Source: Rhizobium sp. WYJ-E13 (GTDB taxonomy: Bacteria; Pseudomonadota; Alphaproteobacteria; Rhizobiales; Rhizobiaceae). From it: a DNA stretch of 64,000 nt. Of the stretch, positions 18,097 through 27,292 are shown in pieces; position 1 is the stretch's first letter; each line of letters starts with the position of its first letter. The stretch is from contig NZ_CP076853.1 in assembly GCF_018987265.1 (NCBI RefSeq), positions 3,251,501-3,315,500 of the forward strand, written 5' to 3'. Made by a program: the position numbers and the translations under genes. The notes beneath the pieces were generated by a model. The model did not search any database and was not told where the DNA came from. It saw only the letters and a program-made list of their open reading frames with translations.

Positions 18097-18597
18097 GTGA
18101 CGATGACAGACAGACCGCCAGTCGCCATAATCATGGGCAGCCAGTCCGACTGGGAAACCATGAAGAATGCTGCCGATACGCTGGAGGCGCTGGAAATCGA
18201 GTATGACGCGCGTATCATCTCGGCTCATCGCACACCCGACCGGCTCGTCACTTTCGCCAAGGGAGCGCGCGCGGAGGGGTTCAAGGTCATCATTGCAGGC
18301 GCCGGCGGCGCGGCCCACCTTCCGGGAATGACGGCTGCCATGACGCCGCTGCCGGTCTTTGGCGTGCCGGTCCAGTCGAAGACGATGTCCGGTCAGGACA
18401 GCCTGCTTTCCATCGTCCAGATGCCGGGCGGCATCCCCGTCGGTACGCTTGCCATCGGCAAGGCCGGCGCCATCAACGCTGCTCTTCTCGCCGCTGCCGT
18501 GCTCGCCCTCTCCGACGAGGAGATCGCCGACCGCCTCGACGAATGGCGCGAGCGCCAGAGCGCCTCGGTCGCCGAATATCCGATGGACGATCTCTGA
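18097..18597 (+). CDS. purE: PurE N5-carboxyaminoimidazole ribonucleotide mutase
   Basis: 166 residues with all PurE signatures: [22 protein letters not shown] and the glycine loop [11 protein letters not shown]. It converts N5-CAIR to CAIR in de novo purine synthesis, in the cytoplasm. The GTG at 18097 has AAGGA six bases upstream and is preferred over ATG 18103. The stop TGA shares a base with the purK start (TGATG), so the two are coupled, as expected for two consecutive enzymes. Confidence 0.96.
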   Translation: MTMTDRPPVAIIMGSQSDWETMKNAADTLEALEIEYDARIISAHRTPDRLVTFAKGARAEGFKVIIAGAGGAAHLPGMTAAMTPLPVFGVPVQSKTMSGQDSLLSIVQMPGGIPVGTLAIGKAGAINAALLAAAVLALSDEEIADRLDEWRERQSASVAEYPMDDL

Positions 18598-19661
18598 TGG
18601 TAAGAACGATAGGCATCATCGGCGGCGGCCAGCTCGGCCGCATGCTCGCCATGGCCGCAGCCCGGCTGAACTTCCGCACAATCATATTGGAGCCACAGGC
18701 CGACAGCCCCGCCGCCCAGCTCGCCAACCGGCAGATCGTCGCCGCCTATGACGATCCGGCAGCGCTCGCCGAATTGGCTGATCTCTGCGACGTCGTGACG
18801 TACGAGTTTGAGAACGTGCCCGTTGCGGCTGCAGAACGGCTGGCAAAGAATGTGCCTGTCTATCCACCCCCGAAGGCGCTGGAAGCCGCACAGGACCGCC
18901 TCATCGAAAAACGTTTCATCAACGGCTGCGGGATCCCGACCGCCCGTTTTCATGCCGTCGACAGCCAGGCCGATCTCGAGCAGGCGTTGAAGGATTTCGG
19001 CGGTCAGGGTGTGCTGAAGACCCGCCGCCTCGGTTATGATGGCAAGGGCCAGAAGGTGTTCCGCTCACCGGCCGACAGTCCTGACGGGACCTATGCGGAG
19101 CTCGGCTCGGTGCCGCTCATCCTCGAAAGCTTCGTCGCCTTCGAGCGCGAGATCTCGATCATCGCCGCCCGCGCCACTGAGGGAACCGTGCTCTGCTTCG
19201 ACCCGGCCGAAAATGTCCATCGCAACGGCATCCTTCATACATCGGCCGTACCGGCGGCGATCTCCGCTGCCACCGCCGATGCGGCACGCAAGGCTGCTGA
19301 ACAAATCCTCACCGCGCTCGACTACATCGGCGTCATCGGCATCGAATTCTTCGTACTGACCGATGGCAGCCTGATTGCCAACGAAATGGCGCCGCGCGTC
19401 CACAATTCCGGCCACTGGACGGAAGCCGCCTGCGTCGTCTCGCAATTCGAGCAGCATATCCGCGCCGTCGCCGGCCTGCCGCTCGGTAATCCGCGCCGCC
19501 ATTCCGATTGCGTGATGCAGAACCTGATCGGCGACGATATCCTGGCCGTTCCGGACTGGCTGAAACGCGACGACACGCTTGTGCACCTCTACGGCAAGAC
19601 CGAGTCGCGCCCTGGCCGGAAGATGGGCCACGTGACGATGCTGACGGGCGATACCACCTGA
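18597..19661 (+). CDS. purK: PurK N5-carboxyaminoimidazole ribonucleotide synthase
   Basis: 354 residues: N-terminal GIIGGGQLGRML, then the ATP-grasp body with KTRRLGYDGKGQ, the FEREISIIAAR strand and the metal-site motif EMAPRVHNSGHWT. It uses ATP and bicarbonate to make N5-CAIR, the substrate of PurE encoded just upstream. The start at 18597 overlaps the purE stop by one base. Upstream in-frame codons exist within purE but have no ribosome site. Confidence 0.96.
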   Translation: MVRTIGIIGGGQLGRMLAMAAARLNFRTIILEPQADSPAAQLANRQIVAAYDDPAALAELADLCDVVTYEFENVPVAAAERLAKNVPVYPPPKALEAAQDRLIEKRFINGCGIPTARFHAVDSQADLEQALKDFGGQGVLKTRRLGYDGKGQKVFRSPADSPDGTYAELGSVPLILESFVAFEREISIIAARATEGTVLCFDPAENVHRNGILHTSAVPAAISAATADAARKAAEQILTALDYIGVIGIEFFVLTDGSLIANEMAPRVHNSGHWTEAACVVSQFEQHIRAVAGLPLGNPRRHSDCVMQNLIGDDILAVPDWLKRDDTLVHLYGKTESRPGRKMGHVTMLTGDTT

Positions 19662-19711
19662 ACCTTTGCCCGGACAGCGCCTGAAAACCGCGGAAAAAAG
19701 CCTTCACGTGG

Positions 19712-19740
19712 TTGACACAGGGCAGAGGCCGGGTTATCTG
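19712..19740 (+). promoter_or_regulatory. Sigma-70-type promoter before rpmJ
   Basis: TTGACA at 19712-19717 and TTATCT/TATCTG at 19734-19740, with 16-17 bases between. It is the best housekeeping-type promoter seen in the window and points to rpmJ, about 97 bases downstream. Confidence 0.6.
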
Positions 19741-19755
19741 CTCCCCCACCTGAAG

Positions 19756-19779
19756 AGCGCGCCCAGCCGGCGCGCTTTT
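19756..19779 (+). terminator. Terminator-like hairpin in the rpmJ leader
   Basis: A perfect 8-bp stem AGCGCGCC/GGCGCGCT with a CAGCC loop followed by TTTT. It lies after the promoter at 19712 and 57 bases before the rpmJ ATG, so it is within the predicted leader and could act as an attenuator. Equally it may end leftover purK transcripts. Confidence 0.5.
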
Positions 19780-19836
19780 GATTGTTAAAGATACGGGCGA
19801 ATGTGAATTCCCCCAGAAACATCGCGGATCAGAAAA

Positions 19837-19962
19837 ATGAAGATCAAGAATTCGCTCAAGTCGCTCAAGGCGCGTCATCGTGACAACCGTCTCGTTCGCC
19901 GCAAGGGCCGCATCTACATCATCAACAAGCAGAACCCGCGCTACAAGGCTCGTCAGGGCTGA
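19837..19962 (+). CDS. rpmJ: Ribosomal protein bL36, cysteine-free form
   Basis: 41 residues, very basic, starting [18 protein letters not shown] and ending NPRYKARQG. This is the bL36 variant without the four zinc-binding residues, related to E. coli YkgO. It sits in the large ribosomal subunit. Alphaproteobacteria normally carry only this form, so it is probably the sole L36, but the rest of the genome is not visible. A strong promoter and a leader hairpin lie upstream. Confidence 0.96.
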   Translation: MKIKNSLKSLKARHRDNRLVRRKGRIYIINKQNPRYKARQG

Positions 19963-20063
19963 TTGTACGTGTATCCGGTTTGTCTGCCTGCGGGCTGGCA
20001 TATCGGTTGGTCGCTTCGGTGATCACGTCAAATTTGTTTGATCTTCAGCGATGGCGGGCTAAT

Positions 20064-20681
20064 ATGTCCGCCATGCGCTTTTTTGCTATGACCTCAGCGG
20101 CGCTGCCGCTTGCCCTCACCCTGTTCGCCCCAGCCCTTCCTGCCATGGCGCAGCAGATGGACGTTATTGTCGAGCAGCCGGCCAATACCGATTCTTCGCC
20201 GAAACAGCGTCTCGACCAGCTCTACTCGCAGTTGAAGCGTGAACGCGATCCGGACAAGGCGAGCAGCATCGCCAATCAGATCCGCATGGAATGGAATGAT
20301 TCCGGCAGCGCGACCATCAATCTCCTGATGCAGTGGGCCGACAAGGCGATCGAGGAAAAGCGCAATCCGGCAGCCCTGGACTTCCTCGATGAAGCCATCG
20401 CCCTGAAGCCGACCTATGCCGAAAGCTGGAACCGGCGCGCGACGCTGAACTTCGTGCTCGGCAACTATCGCAAGTCGATGGCCGATATCGAGCAGGTGTT
20501 GAAAATCGAGCCTCGCCATTTCGGCGCGCTGTCCGGCATGGCGGCTATCCTCGCCACAACAGGCAATGACGACATAACGCTCAAGGCCTGGGAGCGCATT
20601 CTCGATGTCTACCCCGCCGATCGCACCGCCCAGGATCAGGTCAATACGCTCTCGGAAAAGCTTGCCGGCAACCGCACCTGA
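20064..20681 (+). CDS. Exported TPR-repeat protein
   Basis: 205 residues. A signal peptide (MRFFAMTSAALPLALTLFAP, cleavage after AMA-Q) precedes about three tetratricopeptide repeats, clearest at NPAALDFLDEAIALKPTYAE and YRKSMADIEQVLKIEPRHFG. The protein should be periplasmic and act in protein contacts; the partner is unknown. The start could be 20064 or the ATG at 20073, and both leave the signal peptide intact. The gene stands alone between rpmJ and an alpha/beta hydrolase. Confidence 0.85.
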   Translation: MSAMRFFAMTSAALPLALTLFAPALPAMAQQMDVIVEQPANTDSSPKQRLDQLYSQLKRERDPDKASSIANQIRMEWNDSGSATINLLMQWADKAIEEKRNPAALDFLDEAIALKPTYAESWNRRATLNFVLGNYRKSMADIEQVLKIEPRHFGALSGMAAILATTGNDDITLKAWERILDVYPADRTAQDQVNTLSEKLAGNRT

Positions 20682-20758
20682 CCGATCCGCGCACACTTGA
20701 CGGCGTGGGAAAGCACACAATCTTAAACTGATGATGTCGTCATCGTGCGGTTGAAACC

Positions 20759-21808
20759 ATGCTTGCCGAAATCTCCGCCCTTCTCGTCCCCGTAGCCGCC
20801 GCCATCGGCTATTCTTCCTACAAGGCCCGCCAGTTTGAATATGCTTATCCCAATATCGGCGAACTGACCGATATCGGCGGCTATCGCATGAATGCCGTGC
20901 ATGTGCCTCGCCCGGACAGCGCCGATCTTCCAGCTCTGGTTTTCATTCATGGCGCGAGCGGCAACCTGCTGGACCAGGCTAATGCTTTCCAAGAGCCGCT
21001 GGAAGGCCGCGCCGAGATGCTCTTCGTCGATCGCCCCGGTCATGGCTATTCGGAACGCGGCGGGCCGGAAAATGCCCTGCCTTCCGGCCAGGCCGACGCT
21101 ATCGCCAGGCTGATGGAAAAGCGCGGCATCGAAAGGGCAATCATCATTGGCCATTCCTTCGGTGGCGCGATTGCCGCGGCCTTCGGCGTCCGCCATCCGG
21201 GCAAGACGGCAGGTCTTCTCTTCCTCGCGCCGGCATCCCATCCATGGCCGGGCGGCATCGACTGGTATTATCATGTCGCAACGGCGCCGGTTGTCGGCTG
21301 GCTCTTCAATCATGCAGTCGTCGTGCCTCTCGGCCTGCACCGATTGGAGCGCGGCACGCTGAACGTCTTCCGCCCCAATCCCCGCCCCGTTGATTACGTC
21401 GCCAGAACCGGCCCGTCGCTGGTGCTAAGGCCGCGCGCCTTTTACAACAATGCCGCCGACTTCAAACGGCTCCATGAATACCTGGCGGCCAATGCGCACC
21501 ACTATTCCGAGATATCAGCACCAACCGTCATCATAACGGGCGACAAGGACGAAATTGTCTGGGAGCACCTGCATTCGCGCGGTCTGGCGCGGGATATCAA
21601 GGGGTCCGAACTCATCACGGTCAAGGGCGTTGGCCATAAGCCGGATTATCTTGCGACCGATGTCGCCATCGCCGCTATGGAGAAGATTGCCGGCAAGCCG
21701 CGCGACCTTGCAGCGATCGCCCGCAAGGCGGAAGAACGGCTGGCCGGCTCTTCCATCGATCAAACCGTCGGAACGGTGCCGCCATCGATGGTATATTCCG
21801 CGCCGTGA
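20759..21808 (+). CDS. Alpha/beta hydrolase, membrane anchored
   Basis: 349 residues. An N-terminal hydrophobic stretch ([15 protein letters not shown]) looks like a signal anchor. The hydrolase fold follows with oxyanion loop FIHGASGN, nucleophile elbow GHSFGG, acid loop ITGDKDEIV and histidine loop GVGHKPDY, so the catalytic triad is complete. The substrate is unknown; relatives cleave esters, haloalkanes or epoxides. Its last 49 bases overlap the end of the convergent SDR gene. Confidence 0.9.
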   Translation: MLAEISALLVPVAAAIGYSSYKARQFEYAYPNIGELTDIGGYRMNAVHVPRPDSADLPALVFIHGASGNLLDQANAFQEPLEGRAEMLFVDRPGHGYSERGGPENALPSGQADAIARLMEKRGIERAIIIGHSFGGAIAAAFGVRHPGKTAGLLFLAPASHPWPGGIDWYYHVATAPVVGWLFNHAVVVPLGLHRLERGTLNVFRPNPRPVDYVARTGPSLVLRPRAFYNNAADFKRLHEYLAANAHHYSEISAPTVIITGDKDEIVWEHLHSRGLARDIKGSELITVKGVGHKPDYLATDVAIAAMEKIAGKPRDLAAIARKAEERLAGSSIDQTVGTVPPSMVYSAP

Positions 21809-22563
21809 ATGGAAGCGGCACGCGGCGAGGCCAGGAAGGCAACGAGTTCCGCCACCTCTTCCGGGCGCCCTGGCCGGCCGATCGATATGCCGCCAAGCGA
21901 ATCCATCAGCAGCTTGCGGCCACTATCTTCGTCGGTACCGGCCTCTTGCGCGATCCGCCGGATCAGCGCTGTTGCGGCAGTGGTCTCGATGAACCCAGGC
22001 GCTATGGCATTCACCCGAACGCCCTTCGGTCCGACCTCTTTCGACAATCCCTTGCTGTAAGTCGACAATCCAGCCTTGGCCGCCGCATAGGCGAGCGTCG
22101 CTTCATAGAGCGGCAACCGCCTCTGGATCGAGGATATATGGATGATGACGCCGTGGCCACGCTTGATCATGCCGGGCAGAAACGATCGGTCGAGCCGCAC
22201 CGGCGCCATCAGGTTGGCATTGATGTCCGCCTGCCAGTGCTCATCCGTCAACGCGGCAAAACCACCACTCGGCGCCGACGAGCCGCCGACATTGTTGACG
22301 AGAATATCGAGGCCGCCGAAACTGTCGAGCACCGTCGAGACGACGGTATCCACACCCTCCACGGTACTGATATCAGCCTGAATGAAGAGCGCAGGTACCT
22401 GCCCCTCGGGCAGCGGCGAGCGTGCAGTCGTCGCAACCTTCGCGCCGGCCGCCGAAAGGCGCTGCACGATTGCCTCACCCATACCCTTTGTACCGCCTGT
22501 GACAAGCACCCGCTTGTCAATGAACTCGTTCGGATCGAACGTAAAAGCAGGTGCGACAGTCAT
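21760..22563 (-). CDS. Short-chain dehydrogenase/reductase
   Basis: 267 residues of the classical SDR family: NAD(P) loop [13 protein letters not shown], a serine strand IHISSI and the YAAAK active site, closing with [13 protein letters not shown]. The reaction is an oxidoreduction of a hydroxyl or keto group; the substrate is unknown. Its start overlaps the stop of the NTF2-like gene by ATGA, so the two form an operon, probably controlled by the divergent HxlR regulator. Its 3' end overlaps the facing hydrolase gene by 49 bases. Confidence 0.93.
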   Translation of the reverse strand: MTVAPAFTFDPNEFIDKRVLVTGGTKGMGEAIVQRLSAAGAKVATTARSPLPEGQVPALFIQADISTVEGVDTVVSTVLDSFGGLDILVNNVGGSSAPSGGFAALTDEHWQADINANLMAPVRLDRSFLPGMIKRGHGVIIHISSIQRRLPLYEATLAYAAAKAGLSTYSKGLSKEVGPKGVRVNAIAPGFIETTAATALIRRIAQEAGTDEDSGRKLLMDSLGGISIGRPGRPEEVAELVAFLASPRAASIHGAEYTIDGGTVPTV

Positions 22564-22889
22564 GCGTAGATCTCCAGATGCGTGATGACATCGCCGGCAA
22601 GTGTGAAGTGATAGTGGAGCGTGACAGGACTGCCTGGAAAATTGCCCGAAACCAATGCCGCCACGATCGGCCTGTCGGCGTCACCGGAAATCTCCCTGGG
22701 ATCGACCGTCACACGATATTTGCGCGTCGTCTCCTCCATCCATTTGCGGATTTCGGCACGGCCATGCCTGTCTTCGCCTTCGTCGCGTACGCTGGCATCT
22801 GCGGCAAAACAGGTGAGCATGCCGTCGACATTCTTTTGATTCTTGGCGGCGTAATAAATCGCCAGCGGTTTCGGAAGCTCGATGTTCAC
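22560..22889 (-). CDS. NTF2-like (SnoaL-type) small protein
   Basis: 109 residues from a GTG start at 22889, chosen because GAGGAG lies eight bases upstream; an ATG at 22943 would add 18 unlikely residues and run into the operator. It shows the NTF2-like cone fold: an N-terminal helix with [35 protein letters not shown], and C-terminal strands with VTLHYHFTL. Such proteins are ligand-binding or isomerase-like. It is coupled to the SDR gene by ATGA. Confidence 0.85.
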   Translation of the reverse strand: MNIELPKPLAIYYAAKNQKNVDGMLTCFAADASVRDEGEDRHGRAEIRKWMEETTRKYRVTVDPREISGDADRPIVAALVSGNFPGSPVTLHYHFTLAGDVITHLEIYA

Positions 22890-22935
22890 TCGGAAAACTC
22901 CTCTTCTGTTGCTTCGCGAAAAGGATGGGCATAAG

Positions 22936-22988
22936 CTTACCAAATGACAAGAACATACAAAAAAGTATGGTACTTACCAAAAAGTAAG
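22936..22988. promoter_or_regulatory. Three-box operator for the HxlR regulator
   Basis: Two perfect inverted repeats, CATAC-N6-GTATG (22954-22969) and CTTAC-N6-GTAAG (22973-22988), plus an imperfect third, CTTAC-N6-ACAAG (22936-22951). Centres are 18-19 bases apart, close to two helical turns, all with 6-base A-rich spacers. The array fills the gap between the divergent NTF2-SDR operon and the HxlR gene. HxlR proteins bind such short inverted repeats as dimers. Confidence 0.75.
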
Positions 22989-22996
22989 GCGCTGCG

Positions 22997-23362
22997 ATGA
23001 CACCCTATTCTGCCGCAACCGGCGTCGAGAACGTTCTGAAGATCCTGGAAGGGCGCTGGAAACTCATCATCCTCTTCCACCTGTTCGGCGGCAAGGTGCT
23101 GCGCTTTTCCGATCTCGAACGCGCCATCCCCGCCATCTCGCAGAAGATGCTGATCCAGCAGCTGCGCCAGATGGAAAATGACGGCATCGTGCTGCGCATC
23201 GTCCACCATCAGGTGCCGCCCAAGGTGGAATATCGTCTGACCGACTGGGGCCAGGCCCTCTGCCCCGCTTTGGACGCTCTGTTGAAATGGGCAGCCTTGA
23301 AGGACAAGGACCTCACCGGCATGGTTTTCATTCCGGAAGAAACCGGCGACCGAACTCCCTGA
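22997..23362 (+). CDS. HxlR-family winged-helix regulator
   Basis: 121 residues. The HxlR winged helix spans about residues 10-100: ILEGRWKLIILFHLF, RFSDLERAIPAISQKMLIQQ as recognition region, and a wing HHQVPPKVEYRLTDWG. The signature cysteine found near the N-terminus of redox/aldehyde-sensing members (as in HypR and YodB) is absent, so the effector is likely a small molecule. It is divergent from the NTF2-SDR operon with a tidy operator array between. Confidence 0.93.
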   Translation: MTPYSAATGVENVLKILEGRWKLIILFHLFGGKVLRFSDLERAIPAISQKMLIQQLRQMENDGIVLRIVHHQVPPKVEYRLTDWGQALCPALDALLKWAALKDKDLTGMVFIPEETGDRTP

Positions 23363-23392
23363 TCCGGTCAGGGGTAAGGTGAATGTCGCCGT

Positions 23393-23489
23393 CGCAGGTC
23401 AGGACATGACCGTTTCACGAAGTTGATCGTCTCCACGCCTCTCGACGAACACGACACGAACAAGAAACTCGCCGAGCTTCTCGCCTGAT
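23393..23489 (+). pseudogene. Possible remnant of a protein C-terminus
   Basis: In the spacer before ggt, one frame ends with a protein-like run (KLIVSTPLDEHDTNKKLAEL then LA and a TGA) with codon use like real genes, but no start codon, ribosome site or recognisable domain lies upstream. It may be the tail of a decayed gene. The rest of the spacer shows nothing notable. Confidence 0.25.
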
Positions 23490-23550
23490 CGTTGTCTCCC
23501 GGCGAGGTAACGCCATATCTTTGCCATCGCCGTCCTTCGAGGGGAAATTC

Positions 23551-25293
23551 ATGGACCGCCTTCACAGACAATCCGTCGCCATTCTCGCTGCTATCTCGCT
23601 TTGCCTCGCGCCATTGCCAGCCTTTACTGCCTCGCCTGCGCCTGTCGAAGCCGAACATGGTATGGTCGTCACTGCCCAGCACCTGGCAACCGATGTCGGC
23701 GTCGACGTGCTGAAGAGTGGCGGCAATGCCGTCGATGCCGCGGTCGCAGTCGGTTATGCGCTGGCGGTCGTTTATCCGACAGCCGGCAATCTCGGCGGCG
23801 GCGGTTTCATGACGATCCGCCTGAAAGACGGACGGACGACCTTTCTCGATTTCCGTGAACGCGCGCCGCTCGCGGCAACCGAGACCATGTATCTCGACGC
23901 CAAGGGCGACATCGTCCCACGCGCCAGTCTCGACGGCTATCTCGCCGTCGGCACACCGGGTTCGGTCATGGGTTTCGAGACAGCCCGCGAAAAATACGGC
24001 ACGAAGAAGCGCGAAGAACTGATCGCGCCGGCCCTGAAATATGCAAGGGAAGGCTTCACGCTGGAGCAAGGTGATACGGCAAGCTTTGCCAGCAGCGCCA
24101 AGCGGCTCGCCAAGGATGAAGAGGCCGCAAAGATCTTCCTGAAGGCCGGCGGCAGCCCCTATTCGCCCGGTGAAAAACTGGTGCAGCCGGATCTGGCCGC
24201 CGTCCTGCAATCGATCTCGGAAAAAGGCCCCGACGCCTTCTATAAGGGTGCACCGGCCGATGCGATCGTCAAGGCGAGCCAGGCCAAGGGCGGCATTCTC
24301 GCAAAGGAGGATTTCGAGCAATACAGGGTGCGGGAACTGAAACCGATCGAATGCAATTACCGCGGCTACGACATCATTTCCTCACCGCCGCCCTCCTCCG
24401 GCGGCGTTATCATCTGCGAGATCCTGAACGTCCTCGAAGGCTATCCGCTTTCTTATCTCGGCTATGGATCGGCCGAAGCCGTGCATATCATGGTCGAGGC
24501 CATGCGTTACGCCTATGTGGACCGCAACGCCGCGCTCGGCGATCCCGACTTCATCGACAACCCCGTCTCCAAGCTGCTGGACAAGAACTATGCCAAGGAG
24601 ATCCGCGCCAAGATCGATCCCTACAGGGCCGGTACTTCGGCCAATCTGAAGCCGCTCGGCGGCAAGGAAAGCACAGAGACGACGCATTATTCTGTTATCG
24701 ATGACGAGGGCAATGCCGTCGCGGTGACCTACACCTTGAACGGCTCCTTCGGCGCCGGTGTGGTCGCGCCCGGCACCGGCGTGTTGCTCAATAACGAGAT
24801 GGACGATTTCACCTCCAAGCCCGGCGTGCCGAATCTCTATGGCCTTGTGCAGGGTGAGGCCAATGCCATCGCACCGAAGAAGACGCCGCTGTCTTCCATG
24901 AGTCCGACGATCGTCACCAGGGACGGCAAGCCCTTCATGGTCATCGGCAGCCCCGGCGGTTCGCGCATCATCACCATCACTCTCGAAGCGATTCTCAACG
25001 TCGTCGATTTCGGCATGGACATCAGCCAGGCGGTCAATGCTCCACGCATCCATCACCAGTGGCAGCCGGACACCGTCTACCTGGAGCCCTTTGCGCTCTC
25101 TCCAGATACTGAAAAGGCGCTTGCCGAGATGGGTTACAAGCTCGCGGGTGGCAATGGTGCTCCGGTCTGGGGACAGGCGGCCGGCATCCTCGTCGGAGGC
25201 AAAAGCCTTGCAGCCATCGAGAAGGGTGGCGGCGCCCGCTACAACGGCGCAATGGACAGCCGCGCGACCGAAGGCTCGGCCAACGGTTATTGA
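23551..25293 (+). CDS. ggt: Gamma-glutamyltransferase precursor
   Basis: 580 residues, with a signal peptide (VAILAAISLCLAPLPAFTA) for export to the periplasm. The self-cleavage site is at Thr377 in ETTHYSV; that threonine becomes the N-terminal nucleophile of the small subunit. Other family landmarks are GGNAVDAAVA, GNLGGGGFM, DFRERAP, the LSSMSPTIV oxyanion serines and SPGGSRII. The enzyme removes the gamma-glutamyl group of glutathione. The start at 23551 follows GAGGGG. No neighbour is obviously linked. Confidence 0.96.
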   Translation: MDRLHRQSVAILAAISLCLAPLPAFTASPAPVEAEHGMVVTAQHLATDVGVDVLKSGGNAVDAAVAVGYALAVVYPTAGNLGGGGFMTIRLKDGRTTFLDFRERAPLAATETMYLDAKGDIVPRASLDGYLAVGTPGSVMGFETAREKYGTKKREELIAPALKYAREGFTLEQGDTASFASSAKRLAKDEEAAKIFLKAGGSPYSPGEKLVQPDLAAVLQSISEKGPDAFYKGAPADAIVKASQAKGGILAKEDFEQYRVRELKPIECNYRGYDIISSPPPSSGGVIICEILNVLEGYPLSYLGYGSAEAVHIMVEAMRYAYVDRNAALGDPDFIDNPVSKLLDKNYAKEIRAKIDPYRAGTSANLKPLGGKESTETTHYSVIDDEGNAVAVTYTLNGSFGAGVVAPGTGVLLNNEMDDFTSKPGVPNLYGLVQGEANAIAPKKTPLSSMSPTIVTRDGKPFMVIGSPGGSRIITITLEAILNVVDFGMDISQAVNAPRIHHQWQPDTVYLEPFALSPDTEKALAEMGYKLAGGNGAPVWGQAAGILVGGKSLAAIEKGGGARYNGAMDSRATEGSANGY

Positions 25294-25304
25294 CAGGCCG
25301 GGCT

Positions 25305-26027
25305 TCAGCGGATCCTGACCCGAACGAAATCGCCGTCGATCTCGACGCGCGGCATAGCGCCCGGCACGCTCGGCTGTCGGGCATCGACCCAGGACGCTTT
25401 TGCCGTCACCTTGTAGTCGATCGGTACACTGTCTCCGAACCCGAGATAAGCATCGAGTGCGCGAGCACGGATCGATACTCTTTCGTCCGCTTCGACCCTG
25501 TCGAAATCGAGGGAAGCCCGCACGGCATCGGCGCGGATATCGATGCCGCCGGCATGGCCGTCAAAGGTCACGTCAGCCGCTTTTCCGGCAATGGTGAGAT
25601 CGGAGAAATGGCCATTGAGCCTTGCCGTGAAGGCGCTCTGATCGATCCTGAGAGCCGCACCGGCGGGCACATTGGCATTGACCTCGATCACGCAGTCGGA
25701 CGGGTCCAGCCAGGACGATGCGGCGATATCGATATGCAGCACCGTGCCGTCGACACGCATGTTGCTGTTGTCACGGCAATCGGCGAAGTACCAGCTCGAA
25801 TACCAGGATGAGAACCAGCCCTTGCGTCGCCCACTGAGTGATGCCCCATAAGGCTGGTCGCTTCGCGTGGTGATGTTGATCGAGCTGGCATCGCCGCTGA
25901 TGGCGACGGCCCGTACGCCGGAAAGGTCGGGAATTGCAGTGGTCGACACCTTATCCGGCAATGCGGAAGCGGAGGCTGCCAGAAGCACCGGCATGACGAG
26001 AAGAATGGCCATCGGAAATCCGTTCAT
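25305..26027 (-). CDS. Exported DUF4097-like protein
   Basis: 240 residues: a signal peptide (AILLVMPVLLAASASA) and then a repetitive beta-rich body (INITTRSD, LNGHFSDLTIAGKAADVTFDG, GIDIRADAVRASLDF) like the solenoid of DUF4097/DUF2807 proteins. A pair of near-repeats, SSWYSSWYF, sits around residue 75. It should be periplasmic. Function is unknown. The gene is divergent from a membrane AraC regulator, which may control it. Confidence 0.8.
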   Translation of the reverse strand: MNGFPMAILLVMPVLLAASASALPDKVSTTAIPDLSGVRAVAISGDASSINITTRSDQPYGASLSGRRKGWFSSWYSSWYFADCRDNSNMRVDGTVLHIDIAASSWLDPSDCVIEVNANVPAGAALRIDQSAFTARLNGHFSDLTIAGKAADVTFDGHAGGIDIRADAVRASLDFDRVEADERVSIRARALDAYLGFGDSVPIDYKVTAKASWVDARQPSVPGAMPRVEIDGDFVRVRIR

Positions 26028-26161
26028 GATTGCGACCTCCTATCGAGGACGCCGTCAGGATGGATTTCCAGGCCCATTTCGAGACCTCGATCACGATCCG
26101 GGTCGACCGCGAACGCAATCGGGTTCATTCTGAGATCATTGTTACTGTTCGGATATCACCG

Positions 26162-27223
26162 ATGATCTTTGTTCCGCTGCCCTTCGTCGTGGCTCTTCTG
26201 CTTGCCATCCTGCTCATCCGCATGCTGCGGCAGGGAGATGGATCGCTTGCCGAAAAGCGACCTTTCCTGCTGCTGATCGGGTTCTACGTCCTCCAATCCG
26301 TGGTGATCGGCATCCGCTGGGGCTATGACATCATCGAGATCATGCCTCTTCAGTCGTTGATCGCGACAACGATCGCGGCTCTCGCCTGGGTCTGCTTCAA
26401 GGGGCTGGCCATGGAAGAGCAGCCCACCCTCTCCCGTTTCTGGCCGCACCTTCTGCCGACGGCCGCAATCGTGGTTCTCATCGCCCTTTATCCTGAGCCG
26501 ATCAGCCTCGCCATTATCCTGATCTTCCTCGGCTACGGGGCAGCACTGCTCTGGCTTGCCCGGCATGGCCCGGATGCGCTCGTCGCCTCCCGCCTTGACG
26601 GTGCAGTGCTTTCCTATCGTTCGCTGCAAATCACCGGCTTCGCCCTCATCGCTTCTGCCATCACCGACGTCATTATCAGCTTCGATTTCACCAAGACCGG
26701 TGGCATCCATGCAGGCGCCATCGTCGCGCTCGGGAACGTCATCGCGCTACTGATTCTCGGCACCGCCGCCTCGGTGGCGAGCAGCGGCAGTACAGTCGAA
26801 GCGACATCCGCGGAACCGCCACCGCCACCGCCAGCAACGGAGGAAGACGCAGCGGTCGCCGCAGCCCTCGAGGCGCTGATGCGCGCTCGTCAACTCTACC
26901 GCGATCCCGAACTCAATCTCAGCCGCATTGCCCGCAGGATGAACCTGCCCGCCCGGCGCGTCTCCACAGCCGTCAACCGCATCCATGGCATGAGCGTTTC
27001 GCAATATGTGAACGACCTCCGCATCCGCTCCGCCTGTGAACAACTGGTCGGCACCGATCACTCGATAACCCAGGTGATGTTCGACTCCGGCTTCATCAGC
27101 AAGTCCAACTTCAACCGCGAATTCGCACGCATGAATGGCGAAAGCCCGACACAGTTCAGAAAACGGCGCATCCCGCGGGAATCGGGTGGCGCGGCGTCCA
27201 ATGTCATATTCATGTCACCGTGA
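26162..27223 (+). CDS. Membrane-bound AraC-family regulator
   Basis: 353 residues. About six or seven transmembrane helices fill residues 1-215 (VVALLLAILLIRML first), a proline run PPPPPP links to a C-terminal AraC DNA-binding domain with two helix-turn-helix units (LNLSRIARRMNLPARRVSTA and ITQVMFDSGFISKSNFNREF). It can therefore sense at the membrane and bind DNA while anchored. ATG 26162 starts directly at the first helix; earlier in-frame starts (26060) exist and cannot be excluded. The divergent DUF4097-like gene is a candidate target. Confidence 0.9.
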   Translation: MIFVPLPFVVALLLAILLIRMLRQGDGSLAEKRPFLLLIGFYVLQSVVIGIRWGYDIIEIMPLQSLIATTIAALAWVCFKGLAMEEQPTLSRFWPHLLPTAAIVVLIALYPEPISLAIILIFLGYGAALLWLARHGPDALVASRLDGAVLSYRSLQITGFALIASAITDVIISFDFTKTGGIHAGAIVALGNVIALLILGTAASVASSGSTVEATSAEPPPPPPATEEDAAVAAALEALMRARQLYRDPELNLSRIARRMNLPARRVSTAVNRIHGMSVSQYVNDLRIRSACEQLVGTDHSITQVMFDSGFISKSNFNREFARMNGESPTQFRKRRIPRESGGAASNVIFMSP

Positions 27224-27292
27224 CAAAGTCGCCGTTCACAAGCAAAGATGCTCGCTCTATGCATGAGCGGCATTCAGCAAAAAGAGATTCCC

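Noticed and set aside
26030..26161. N-terminal extension of the membrane AraC regulator
   Set aside because: The added residues precede the first membrane helix, are unlike family starts, and the codons carry no good ribosome site; kept as a minor possibility.
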